NCBI RefSeq assembly: GCF_014905175.1
Contig: NC_057791.1
Span: forward strand, 21,366,537 to 21,430,536
DNA: 64,000 nucleotides
Direction of reading: 5' to 3'
Source: Aphidius gifuensis
Lineage: Eukaryota; Arthropoda; Insecta; Hymenoptera; Braconidae
The translations under genes and the position numbers were made by a program. Shown here piece after piece: positions 50,763 through 63,188 of this stretch. Positions within the stretch are counted from its first letter, which is position 1. Each line of letters opens with the position of its first letter. The notes below the pieces were generated by a model. The model saw only the letters and a list, made by a program, of their open reading frames with translations. It was not told the DNA's origin and searched no databases.

Positions 50763-52852
50763 TAAAATTAAAAAGTTATACGACAATTAACATGAAAAAA
50801 TAAATACAAATAACGAATTTAATTAAAAAATGAAATATAAATTTAAAATATATATTGTAATGTAATGCTTAAAATAATTTTTATGATAATATTTTTTTTT
50901 GAGTGTATTGGAATTCAATTTGAGTATATAAGTGATGAAGCCGGACTGAAAATATCAACTATAGGAAGACGACGTTGCTTGACGATGATGGTAGTTGGAA
51001 CGGTAAAAGCCAATGTAGCGATCCAAGTGGATTCTCCTTTATATATGCCCGCATGCCAACGCAATTCAACCATCTATATACATAACTTATATGTAGTCAT
51101 CTACTATAATAGCTGAGGCATCCATCGAAGACGCTAAATTGACTTTTCATCGGTTTTACTAACAAAAAAAAAAAAAAAAAGTATAACAAAGGCGAAGAAA
51201 ATGACAAAGATAAAAAATATAAAAATAAAAAAAAAAAGATCAATCTTCATAACCACTGATGGACTTCTGAAAACATCAAAAGTTTGAGGAGGATAAAGTT
51301 TACTCAAGACTTTATAAATCGCGTGTTTGTCAAAGAGGCGCAAGATATTCGTGTTAAACTTTTTGATGGTAAACTTGAATTGTTAGATTAAGATTTTCTT
51401 TAACCACTTGAATTTTTAAAACCACAAAATTAGCCATTTATTGCATGATTATCATGTCTTGAACATTGTGGAGTATCATGTCAACATACTTGTCAAAAAT
51501 CTTTCATCATATACCAATTTAAATAAAAAGTTTTTGATCATCATAAAAATTAAATTTAAAATCCTTTAAATAAATAGAGCTTGGATCTATAAATGTTCAA
51601 CCTTTCTCAAATTAAAAAAAAAACTTTTTAAATTAAAAAAGAGCCTAAATGCTTTACAATAATTTTTAGTAATTAAAAAATTTTTTTTTTATTTTTAAAA
51701 TCGTAAAAATTAACAAATACTTGGAGCTACGCCATTCTTATGTAAAATTTTTTAGAAATCAAACTCTATTGTTAATAATTCTTCGATATTTTTTACTGTA
51801 TTTTTTTTATTTTTGAAAATGTTTTAATTTTATCTTTTATATTTTTTTTATAAATATTTTTGTTATTATTATTTTTTTTTATTCCTTTAAGTTTAGTAAC
51901 GTGTGCCAAAAACACCAACTAACTGGGGATTGACGGGAAAAGTTTTACAGGATTTTTGATTCTTTCTGGCCTCGAGTTTACAGCATCTTTAAAAATTCTC
52001 GTTGAGCTTTTTTCGACTTGCAACATCACATGACTTTTCAAGCTGCTTTCTCTTTATCCTCACGAGTTTTCATTTTAATAATATATTTATTTTATTATTT
52101 ATCTTATTTTTTTTTTCTTTCTTTGATTCTTTTTCAATTTTTATTTATATAATATATACGTATAGTTTTTTCTTTATATATTTTCTCCATTTTTTTTTTA
52201 TGACTCTTGCATCAGCCGCGCGTTCACAAAAATAAGTTTTTCCATGATGACTTTTACCAATCTCATACGTCTCTATTTTTTTTTTCAAACAAGTGTGTGT
52301 ATTTTTGTGAATGTATGTTATTTCTTTAGATACTTTTTCAGATTATGAAGAGACGTCAAGACTGGTCACACGTGTGTTCATTTTATTATCTAAAAACTTG
52401 AAAATTTCTTCGTTTCAACTGATTCAGTGTCGTTCAATATTTTCCAACATTCACTAAATGATTGAAAATGTCATTTTAAAGTTTTAAAAGTTTATAAAAA
52501 AATTTATATATCAATAAGAAATAAACTTTTATAATAATAAATATTAAATTTGTCATTACAACAAATCAAATATATATTATTTATTTACAAAGTAAATATA
52601 ACGAGCTAAATTTTTTTTTTCTTTCTATTTGAAAAAGAATAATACACATTCAAACAAGAAAAATAAAAAAAAAAAAGTATCAAAACTGTAATGATTAAAA
52701 TTGTGAGCTTTTTTTTTGTAAAAAGACGAATATAATAAATGACAAAGAAATAAAAAGGACAAAGTACGTGAAGAGACAGTACATAAAGAGTAATAGAGAA
52801 GAAAAAAAAGTCTAGTTTTCGAGTTTGGAGAAGCGTAGATAACACTTCTTAC
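50763..52852. other. AT-rich region without recognisable gene
   Basis: A - strand open stretch at about 51345-51240 (including AIYKVLSKLYPPQTFDV) has natural-looking composition but no splice support. The interval 50930-51120 is GC-richer with an unrecognised frame. The rest is A/T spacer. Confidence 0.5.
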
Positions 52853-52909
52853 CCACGGGACGGTTCGCGACCCCAATCTCAAGTCAGATATTGTTCCGAG
52901 CTTCAAAAG
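52853..52909 (-). CDS. Candidate 19-codon internal exon (unrecognised)
   Basis: On the - strand a T-rich tract ends in CATCGAG and is followed by an open 57-base block encoding LLKLGTISDLRLGSRTVPW, ending at a consensus TGG|GTAAGA donor. Both junctions are phase 0 and the block is far GC-richer than its flanks, as an exon would be. No neighbouring exon is recognised, so the gene cannot be assembled. It could also be a conserved noncoding block with a chance donor. Confidence 0.25.
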
Positions 52910-54883
52910 CTCGATGAAAATAAAAAAAAAAAAAAAAACTTTTGAAAAGGCATTCTCTGATCCATGATTCAATGTATTATTCTTTCCTCGTAAATATATC
53001 GTATCATCTGTAAATCCAACATTTTATATTTTATTTTTCTCATTACACATATTATATAAAACAAAAAAATAAAATTTATAATTAATTTTTCCAGTTAAAT
53101 AATTTAACTACAAATATTTAAAATTAAATTTTTAATTTAAAAATTAATTTATCTGTAAAAGAATATTTTTACAATTGTAAATATTAAAAATACTGAGAAG
53201 AAAATAATTTTTTTATTTTATTTATAAAACTCATTCATTCAAAAATTAAATAAATAAAATTTTCAAAGCATCCATAACTTGTGCGTTATTTTGACAGTAT
53301 TTTAAATAAGTTTGTGGATCGATATGACTTTTAAATTTTAAAGCTATTATGACCCATGATTGTAAAAATAATAAACAAAGTTAAATATTGTTGTAAATAT
53401 GCAAAACAAAGTATCATTATTTGTTGTTAAAAATAAAAATAAATAGTGTATATATAATGTCGCTCTTGTGAAGAGTAATATAATACTTTAAAACAGAAAT
53501 AATACATTCTATTCAACAAACTAAAATATAGTTTTATTCTGAGTGACAAGTTTGTGAACACCTTGGTAGTTTCTATAAACTTATAAAAATAAATACAGTA
53601 AATTTTATACATGTAATATCGTTTATGTAAAATATAAGTGATACAGAATCATATATCAAGCCAACATACTATACAAATATATACCAATTTAATGTCTCTT
53701 CACTGTATATATCCAACAAATTGCCACATGGGAGCTTTACAAGTAACCAAGAAACCGGAAGTTAGTGCGCAACCCGTTGCGCCAATCTCATCTCACCATA
53801 CAATTCACAACCCCTGAGATTTATACCTTGGTAAAAGTGCCAAGGGCCTATTTCCATTTCTCTTGAACAACATTCAACAGCTATATATTTTAATTGCAAA
53901 ACAAAAAGTTACTTTGATTTAGGCTACTTTAATTCTGTTGTTGTTTTTTTTTTTTCATTTTATTTTATTTCAAACTACCAATAAATAAATTACATATAAT
54001 ATAATTCAATGGAGTATGTTTATTTATTTTATTTTATGCTATATACATTGAATGAATAATTTTTTTATTTAATACATTTTTTTCTTTATTTTATAAACCA
54101 AGTTTTAGATTGGAGGGTAGTATCTTTTGTAAAGTTGGTATGTTCAACGAGGTGAATATATATAAAGTTAAAAAAAAATAGCAAGATATGAAGTTGGAAG
54201 AAGAAAGCTGAAAATTTATGTCTCCATTGGTGCAAAAAACAAGAAGAAGTAAAATAAGAAAAAACAAGGTGAACATACCAAGGTGTAATGGTCATTCTCA
54301 TGTCTTTTTCAAAACTCAAAACAGCTGGTGAAAAATACACGAAAATCTTTAACTTTCTCAAAAATTTTTTATCCTGTACTCTGTAGTTTATTTTATTTAT
54401 TTATTTTTGTTACAGTCTGAATGAAAGTAAATATAGTGTTAAAAAGCTTTCAACCACATACGTAATGTATGAACATTGTGACCCCTTGTATAAGAAAGTT
54501 AATTCACTAACGCTGATTTTTTTTTTTTTTTTTTTTTATTCTATCACATTTTAGACATTGGGATGTGTTCTTTCAAGTGGAATATTGTCTCATAAACCTC
54601 AACAATAAAATAAAAATTCGTCTCTGCGTAAAAAGCACTTGTGATTTTATCAAAATAACTGTAGAAAAAAAAATAAAATAAAGAATCTTAACAAGGCAGT
54701 TAAATAATAAAAAAATTAATAAATTTATGGAATTTTTTTAACGAAAAATATTTTTGTTTCGAACGGTGTTTATATAATTAAAAATTATTGTGACAATTAA
54801 TTATGTCACTATCAAAATTAGGTATAATGATATTTTTTTTTTAATTATTAATTAATTTTTGTAATTTTTTCTTTGATTTACAG
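52910..54883. other. AT-rich region without recognisable gene
   Basis: A small GC-richer patch lies at 53740-53870. No frame is convincing; the - strand frame at 54086-54361 is low-complexity. Confidence 0.6.
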
Positions 54884-55070
54884 TAGAATCAAAGTGGCAA
54901 GCATGTTTCAAGTAATCAAGTTTTGGTTGTTACAGTATATAGACTATATTGGAATCGTCGAGAATTGCGGAAGTGATTGTAATCTTCAAGAATGGGACAT
55001 ACAAACATATAAGAGGATAGAAATGGTATATATACAAAGTGGCGATGAGGGGTTGCAGACAGCTGTGTGA
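54884..55070 (+). CDS. Candidate exon behind a strong acceptor (unrecognised)
   Basis: TTTTTTCTTTGATTTACAG ends at 54883, an excellent acceptor. The next frame is open for about 60 codons, with ATG at 54903 (MFQVIKFWLLQYIDYIGIVE, then NCGSDCNLQEWDIQTYKR), to a TGA at 55068-55070, or to a possible donor at ATG|GTATAT near 55025. Composition is balanced and the island is GC-richer than its flanks. No family is recognised. The opposite strand is also open over part of it, which reduces confidence. Confidence 0.22.
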
Positions 55071-55898
55071 TAGGGGTGAAGAGAATTTAAGGTGATATTG
55101 GGGTACGGTATTAAGCCGTCGGCCATATTGAAACGGTAACACACACAGGCCGCTGACAGCAAAGATTAGAGTCCAATAACCATTAAATGGAACGACCGAC
55201 ACTTTGCCAATGTTATATCCGTGGTTGTATAACCATCTTGCCAATACTTGGATACATTACCAGAGTTCTCACTTTAAATACTTTCAAGTATTAAACACCA
55301 TCATTGGACACTCGTGAACACAAAATTTAACTACACACGAAAACAAGAGTGTAATTATTTTTATGAGAAATTAAAATTAAATACGATTTATATTTTTTTT
55401 TAGCAATAAATAATGACTTGGCATACGATGAGAATTTTTTTGTAAATAGTTGAAGCTTTCTTTAAATTTCAACAATATCTACTGATGCATGCGAATTTTA
55501 CAAACTGAAATATTTACATGATATTGGTATTTTTTTATTTCTTTCGATTCTAAAAATTATATAAATTTTTTTATAAACAAGTTTGATAACGAGGCGTATA
55601 CAGCTGATTAATTTCAAAGTACATATTAGTTGTTGTTTCTAATTAGAGGCAGACCATGATTTCAGTAAAAGTCTATAGTGGTCGATCAACCGGATTATTG
55701 AATTTGCCAGAGTTTGTATAAAGTGTATTGATACACCGACTCAGAATATACATATATATTTTTATTTAAATAAACATGTATACACATAAACAGCTTTAAA
55801 AAATAATTATATAAAAATTATTATGAAAAGCCTAATTTGTTTGATTTTATTTTTATATAAAAATTTATATTTCAGTTTTGCTAAACCAGTTGTACTAT

Positions 55899-55978
55899 AC
55901 CCAGGTAGAAACTAATGTCAATTTGAAGTCTCTGAAGTTTTAAATTGACGTCGAATTGACATTATTTTCTACCTGGGT
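55899..55978. mobile_element. Short terminal-inverted-repeat element (MITE-like)
   Basis: About 80 bases with near-perfect inverted ends: ACCCAGGTAGAAA.TAATGTCAATT on the left and its complement on the right, around a short central GAAGTCTCTGAAG segment. It could fold almost completely into a hairpin. It has no coding capacity, so it would depend on another element's transposase. No clear target duplication is visible. Confidence 0.7.
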
Positions 55979-56039
55979 TGCAAAAATCAACAATGAATTA
56001 AATAGTCACGAAAAAAAAATGGAAACTTTAATATGATTT

Positions 56040-56706
56040 ACAGATATTACATTAACTCAGATGAATATGTAGCTGCAGAAATTCGTTAGGCAATTAAAAA
56101 CATTCGAATACAAAAAATGAAAAACACATATTTGAATAATGAAACTGGTCTTGATGAAATTGATGATAATCAAGGTTTTGAACAAACAGTAAAACTAAAC
56201 TCTAGTGATAAAGTACGAAAAGCTGTTAAAAATCTGCAAGCCATCCCTGGTGGAAATATTTCTCCGGCATTACTCCGGCTTTCTCCGTCATGGACCCATT
56301 TCTTGAGAAATTACTCCGGCATGAGATTGATGACGGAGAAAACACTTTGAAGAACTTTGAAATATTTGTTGAACATCATATTAAAAATACATCATGAATG
56401 ATACTTGAAAAAAATATTCGCTTGGGGTAGTTTGAAAGCAAATGATGATTACAAAAAAAAAACAAGATTCACAAGACTAGATATTTTTTTTTTTTTTGGA
56501 GGAGTGTGCTTAGTCTCGATCAAAAAATATCATATTATCGTGCATTAAATAAGAGTATTTATTTTTGGATTTGAAAAATTTGTTGACACTAAAAGCAAGA
56601 CATTTTAAAGCCTCACAGTCTTTCACTGATTCACTTTGACAATTTTGCACAATAAAAATTCCAAAAATATATATTTAATAAATACTCTACGACGATTAAA
56701 TTCTTG
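56040..56706 (+). repeat. Dispersed repeat, copy A (inverted partner at 62.0-62.9 kb)
   Basis: This segment matches the reverse complement of 62037-62920 with gaps. Shared landmarks, in order: ACATTAACT, AATGAAACTGG, AAACTAAACTCTAGTGAT, AAAAATCTGCAAGCCATC, TGAGAAATTACTCCGGCATG, TTGAACATCATATTAAAA, TATCATATTATCGTGCATTA, AGCCTCACAGT and ATTAAATTCTTG. Copy A keeps an ATG frame (56117-56350) that reads acidic then basic (NNETGLDEIDD, RKAVKNLQAIPGG). A one-base frame change would rejoin FLEKLLRHEI, which copy B also contains. The source gene or element is not recognised. It is most likely a decayed gene fragment or a non-autonomous mobile element. Confidence 0.85.
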
Positions 56707-59700
56707 GTATATAAATTATAAATAAAAATTCAAAGAAAAACGAGCTATTTTCAAAGAAAATATCACACAAATTGCACTGGATTATTAAATTTTTTTTTAA
56801 TTTTCCAACACTGCATTGTGTAAAAGGGTAAATTTTATAAAAACATATCAATAGTTTTTTTATTTATCTTGTCCTCTTTTGCGTATAGATATATATTTTT
56901 ATCAGAAAATTGAGGTGATAGAGAGAGTGGATCGAAAGAGGTCCAGCAAAGAAGTGTATTTTCTTTTGAAAGTGATGGCAAGTGAAAAAATAAAAAATAG
57001 TAGTGCAAAGAGAAAAGTACATTAAAGACGTTATGTGACTCGATCTTGAAGGGACAAAAGAGAATGTCAATAAATATAGGTGTATGGGTAAAAATATCGT
57101 CAATCTAGTTACTTTTTTTACTAAATTTTTTTTGTATTTATTTTCTTTATATTCTTTGCTGTAAAATTGCATGTATATATGAGCTGTATGTGTATGAAGG
57201 AAAAAAACATGAAATACATGTCGATTTTTAAAATAAAACATGAATGTAAGTGGAGTGCTTGAACACGTATAAAAGTGTATAAGCAACCTATATACAATAT
57301 ATAGATACGCGTGTGGTAATTCAAAGAGTACACTATCAAAAAGAAAAAACACTATCGAATATTGAAGTCACAAGTTAGATTTCAATGTATATAAGTATGT
57401 GCCTGGTCACATTGCAATATAGTTAAAGAAAAAGCAAATAAAAAAAAGAAAAAAAAAAAACAGTTTAGATAAAGATTGTGAAATTCAGTTGACTATTTCG
57501 TGATTGAAAAATTGTTCAATAGATCTATCGGTTTTTTATATGTTGACTCAGTTATATTTTATAACAACATTTTTACTTGATTGACAAAATTGATTTTTAT
57601 ATTATATTAAAATTTATAAATTATAAAATAACAAAAAAATTATTATTTTTAAATTTAAAATATAAATTAAATTATATTAAAATTATTTTTCTTTTAGATA
57701 GAAAAAAAAAAATGATATTAAATCTGTCAAAATGAGTATGAAAAAAAAATTAGGACAAGTTACATCAGACTAATTCAAAATGACCAAAGGTTCACCTGGG
57801 AATATTGTACAAGTAATGCTCTGATATGTTAACGATGTTACCTAGCCACTGAGGGAGAGATACGGAGAGAGAGAGAGAGAGAAAAGTCTCTTTGCATATA
57901 TCGACCAGACCCTCGTAAGCCCTCGTAAGATATTCCGTTTGTAAATGGGACTCCAAGTGATTCACAACCTCTACTAACTACTCCAACCTCTCACTCACAT
58001 GTGTCATCAAAAGTATATGAAATCCAAAGGACAAAATCAAACTACGATGCTTAATTGTATTAATGTATTCTACATCATGATTTATGAATATTATTATAAT
58101 ACATATAAACAAAATCATCATTGCATCACAACTGAGATATATGTATTTATTATTATACCAACAAATATATATATAAATGAGAAAACAAACAAGCAACATT
58201 GAGTGATGTGTGCTCATTAAATAGAGCTTATCAAACTGTTGTATATTAGCCAATTTAATTAGCAACAATAATATCAATGATCGACAGTTAAAATCTCAAA
58301 ATCCTTAAACAACTAAAAATATACATTAATCGAAAATTCTATATGAAAGTTATAATTATTATAATAATCAAAAGAAATTCCAGTGTAATTTAATGAGATA
58401 TATTTGTGCAATTTAAAAAAGTATTTTTTTTAATTTTGAAAATACTTAAAAATAGAATGAAAAAAAATCATTCAGACAAAATAATTAAAAATTCTAATAA
58501 AACAACAAAAGCACCAATACAGTGATGTTTACGTTAGGAAAATGCAGCAAGTGAGTCTGTTAATTTGACTACAATAAATTCATTGGAAGGCCAACAGACT
58601 CACCGATTTCTCGAATTAAGTGTCAACCCCGTGGGTTGGCTATCATGAATCACATGACTGTGGTAAACAACAACATGTCCTTGTTTGCACAGTAGTAACG
58701 CGATCCCTACATAAACCCCCTCACCCTTTTATCCACAATAAACATATATATATACGACTAAAGTCAGCAAAGATATACAGATATATATTCAGATGTTATA
58801 TAGATGGATGTCTGTTAGTCGAGAATATGCATCTAAAGCCCAAGAGATATTGTTAATCAACGCAAATATTTAGCTTCTTCGTGAACAACGTGTTAACTAT
58901 TGCCTGACAAACAAAACCATCATATTATATTGAATAATGTACCCTTATTATTGTATGTATAATTTTGAAATGACCTTCAAAAGATTTATTGTTCATATGT
59001 CAACATTTATATATATAAAATATTTAAAAGAATATATATTTAAAAAATCTTTTGATGATAATAAATTATCAACATGCCAGAGAGAATGTTGAAAGGAGCA
59101 TGTCCTGTGTAACGTTGACACAAGAACATGCCAAGGGCGTAACCATATAACGATATTTTCCAAATGTACTCTACTATGATATAATCCAGATGTTGCTCAT
59201 TTTAATCTTGAGCGCATGAGCATTATACCCTGATGGTACCAGCATTATTTTATATACATCATGTCCACGATGAACCTCAACTATAGTCTCAACTGATCTT
59301 GATAAAAATTTTCTTACTGGATAATCCAATTGCACTGTGTTATTCTCAATATTTTCTATCTAGTAATTAAACAGAAAAAAGAGCTGTTTTCACTGGATGA
59401 TGGGAGAAAAGATTCTCATCAATTTGGTACCAAAGAAAATTTGGAAGAAATGTTTTTAAGATGTAAACTGAATAGATTAAACAGCACAGTCATTTGAAAA
59501 TTGGTCTGGGCTTGACCACTTGATGATTTATCAAAAGAAAAAACAATTTATGTTGATGAGGATATTTAGTCATGCAGTGAATCAGCCAGAGTAAATGTGT
59601 TTCCAATCAAGTACCGTATAAGATAGTATATAATAGAACAGTTGTCCATTCATATACTGTTACAACATATCCAAACCATATTGTATTTGCAAATAGGTAA

Positions 59701-62036
59701 ATAGAGAAACTCTCTATATGTGGTCGCTTGTTTCTCCCGTATATGTATCGGAACATTGAATACCATTTGGATGTTCTAGTTGTGGTAAACTATTTAGGTT
59801 TCTGCGTATATTTATGACCTATCTCGAGAACCAAACTATCTGAATGTATTACTTATACGAAAGATTTGAATAATCCAGTAACGCAGCAACCACCACACCT
59901 CGTATATTTATATTTTCTTTTATTCTATATCTAGACTCTTTTATTTTTTCGAGTTGCTCACCTTTACAAGAGCCATGAACGTTGCTTCTTATCGCTTACC
60001 AGACACTAGAATCTTGTGTATATATACAGGAGAAGAGGATGATGTCGATTTAAAATTCTAATGTTCCAAGTAACTTTGTTCTTTGCCACATAGATTGTTA
60101 CGTGGTGGCATTTTAAAATAGGTTAGTGTATTTTCTCTCTACCACAGGACTCATTTCTTCGCCAGGCATTACCAGAATGCTTTTTTTTATTTTTTTTTCT
60201 TTTATAGATATATATGTTGATGCCTATTTCTTGAATTTATTTATCTTTTTTTATTGGCCTTGTTACTTATTGCTCTCTCACCAAAGACTGCTGAATTTTA
60301 AACTCATTTTTTACTATCAAAAGTCAAAGGATTATTGAAGAATACTACACTCGGCTCATTCAAAATGACATGCAAACTCAATTTTCAACAAGCAGTATAT
60401 ATATATTTCTTTTGACATTGTATAACAAAGATAAAAAAATATATATATTTCTTTCAGCTGGATATATACGATTTTACATTTTTTATTATTGAATTTATTT
60501 TATCTTGGTCGACTTTTCATTTTTCTTTTTTCTATTATTATTATCATTTTTTTATTCTGTTTAACAAATTTTGTATTATATGCATCGTCAATTTGTGATC
60601 TTTATTGTGACGGCAAATATATCGACACTTTAAACTCCACTCTGTTGGGGTTAAAGAGAAAAAAAAATACGAGCTGCCCGCAAACGATCACTAATTATTT
60701 TGTACCTCGCTTATGTAATTTTTAAATATTTAAAAAAAAAAAATAGCTATCGTCAAAGGAAACGAAGGCTGCATTAAAGAGTAGATAAACAAAAAGAAAA
60801 AAATTAAAATTAAATTATCAGAAAAATATTTTATTTTGTTTACAGGAAATACTCGGGTCACTGATCTTTTGCTTCGTAATAAATTCATTAATACGATTAT
60901 CGTTTTGTTGATGAAAAATTTAATTTCATAGAAAAATAAGCAAGTGTAAATTAAAGTGTCAAAATATTAAAAATTAAAATATTTTTAATAATATTTAATG
61001 GGGTCAAAAAGAAAGATATTTTTATAAAAAATATTAATCAATATATTTAAATTTAGTATTACAATAAACTTGATTGAAAATGACACAAATAACTGTTTGA
61101 AAAAATTTGTAAAAGATAAACAAACAAGTTTTGTAAATATTGGTATATTGACACATGTGCCAATGGTAATATTACATATTGAACTTGTCTTTGTTGTCAT
61201 GAGCCTACAATAAATACCAGCTGGTCAAGATTTTTCAAATAAATCAGTGTATATTTAACAAAAAATTGTTGGGTTAAAAATAAAAAACAACCTCGTAAAA
61301 CCAGGACAATGTCATACATAAAAAATACAAGTGTAAAAAAAATTGAAAATAACACAAAAGAATTTTAATAAAATATTGAAAAGTATAACAAAAAATGAAT
61401 AAAAAAAAAAAGGAGGTTGTGGGAATGGGTCATCAATGGATTTAAGTGAAAAATAAAAAATAAAAAAGCAGTTTTTGTATATGTATAAGATAGAAAATAG
61501 AAGGTAAAGAAAACCAAAAGCAAGTGAATGTAATTGGCTTGAGCAAAGCACTATCTTGCTATAGTCAAAGCAGTTTTTCAACTCAGTCGCTATCAGCACG
61601 AATATAAATTTTGCCGCCTCGTCTAACTTCTTTGTCTTTCTCATGACCTCTTGTCCATGTACCTCTACCAAGAGAGGGAATTAACGACGTTAATTTGTTT
61701 TAAGCACTATTTCTCCTTCTAAACCTCTCCTTCCATTTCTTCATAGCAAAAAGTTTCATTCGCCTCGAGCTATCGATGCTATATATATTTTTTTTTTTCT
61801 TTTTTTTCCTTTTTCTCTGTCTGACCGTAACCAAACTATACTACTTAATTCAAAAAAAAAAAGCGATTGCTTCATTAAATCATAATTAAATACAAAAACT
61901 TTGTATTGTCAAATGTGACTTTATGAATAAATTATTTTTTTACAAAAACTTTAATTTGATAACAGTGCTTTTTAAATATTAATATTTTGTAATTATTGAC
62001 TTTTTTTTTTTTTCATTTGCTGTATTATTAATGTAG
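56707..62036. other. Spacer between the inverted repeat copies
   Basis: 5.3 kb without a recognisable gene. It has a (GA)n run at 57865-57882 and GC-richer patches near 57780-57980 and 58550-58730. The latter shows a short - strand open stretch ending at a GTGAGT donor near 58600. The interval 59080-59300 also has mixed composition. No transposase-like frame is present, so it does not look like the body of an autonomous element bounded by the repeats. Confidence 0.5.
57865..57882. repeat. (GA)n microsatellite
   Basis: An 18-base uninterrupted GA run in noncoding sequence. Confidence 0.95.
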
Positions 62037-62920
62037 CAAGAATTTAATAGTCGTAGAGTATTTATTAAATTTATATTTTTTGTGTTTTCAAATATACCTA
62101 TATATTACGTGGAGTTGTTATTGTGCAAAATTGTCAAAGTGAATTAGTAAAAAACTGTGAGGCTTTAAAGTGTCTTGCTTTTAGTGTCAACAAGTTTTTC
62201 AAATCCAAAAATAAATACTCTTATTTAATGCACGATAATATGATATTTTTCGATCGAGACTTCAAATCGAGACACTTCAAAAAAAAAAAAAAAAAAATTT
62301 CTAGTCTTGTGAATCTTGTTTTTTTTTTGTAATCATCATTTGCTTTTAAACTACCCCAGGTGAATATTTTTTTCAAGTATCATTCATGATGTACTTTTAA
62401 TATGATGTTCAACAAATATTTCAAAGTTTATCATAATAATTATTTTAATTGTTTATATTAAATTAAAATCATTGCTAAATTGAGCCTTGCAGACGAGTAA
62501 TTCTGTCAAGTCAAATCGGCCATTCAGAATGAAAAAAAATAAAACAAAAAAATCAAGACTCAGTACCGAAGTATTTTCTCCGTCACCAATCTCATGCCGG
62601 AGTAATTTCTCAAGAAATGGGCCCAAAACAGAGTAATGACGGAGAAAGCCGGAGAAATGCTGGAAAAATATTTCTACCAGAGATGGCTTGCAGATTTTTA
62701 ACAGCCTCTCGTAAATCATCACTAGAGTTTAGTTATACTGTTTGTTCAGTTTGACTACAATCAATTTTATCAAGACCCGTTTCATTATTAGAATATGTAT
62801 TTCAGTAGCATTAGTAGATACATCTTTGTTAATATTATCATCAATTTTATCAACACCAGTTTCATTATCCGAATGTTTTTCATTGCGTAACCCAATTTGT
62901 GAATTTTAGTTAATGTTACT
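62037..62920 (-). repeat. Dispersed repeat, copy B (inverted partner at 56.0-56.7 kb)
   Basis: The - strand matches copy A but is longer. It carries an extra segment of about 130 bases (around 62435-62570) and an internally repeated AATGAAAC-GG-CTTGATAAAATTGAT block near 62750-62880. Its frame is interrupted: an in-frame stop and shifts separate AVKNLQAI from FLEKLLRHEI. It is therefore not a functional coding sequence. Being in opposite orientation, A and B could pair as a long hairpin if transcribed together. Confidence 0.85.
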
Positions 62921-63009
62921 GCAGTTTTTGGAGGTTCTCTCTTATTCATTGGTTAAATTTTGCTTTTGTTAATCAGAATTTTAATTAGTATGAATTCTAC
63001 TGTATCCTT

Positions 63010-63188
63010 TGTGACGCATTAGCATACTCAGTAAATTTTACCGGATGCAACTTAAACAATTATACAAAAATATTGTGGTTAATGCTAAATGATATCTGAT
63101 CCTTTTTTGTTATATAAATATAATATATCTTTGTATAATTGTTTAAATCGCACCTGGTAAAATTTACTGAGTATGCTAATACGTCACA
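63010..63188. mobile_element. 179-bp element with 58-base terminal inverted repeats (MITE)
   Basis: The left arm TGTGACGCATTAGCATACTC through TTTAAACAATTATACAAA-type sequence is repeated inverted on the right, with about seven mismatches in 58 bases. The centre is 60 bases of A/T-rich DNA. A possible 4-base target duplication CCTT lies at 63006-63009 and 63189-63192. There is no coding capacity, so this is a non-autonomous DNA transposon. The superfamily cannot be assigned from the ends alone. Confidence 0.88.

Noticed and set aside
52853..52909. Resemblance of GTISDLRLG to the GTIN-x2-RLG segment of Beclin
   Set aside because: The rest of the conserved Beclin block is absent and the similarity is only a few residues.
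54930..55244. 104-codon - strand frame as a protein gene
   Set aside because: It begins with TTG rather than ATG, has no acceptor, and matches no family; it may simply reflect the GC-richer island.
56707..62036. Autonomous transposon bounded by the inverted repeat pair
   Set aside because: The spacer holds no transposase-like frame, and the repeats are internal-type sequence rather than short element ends.
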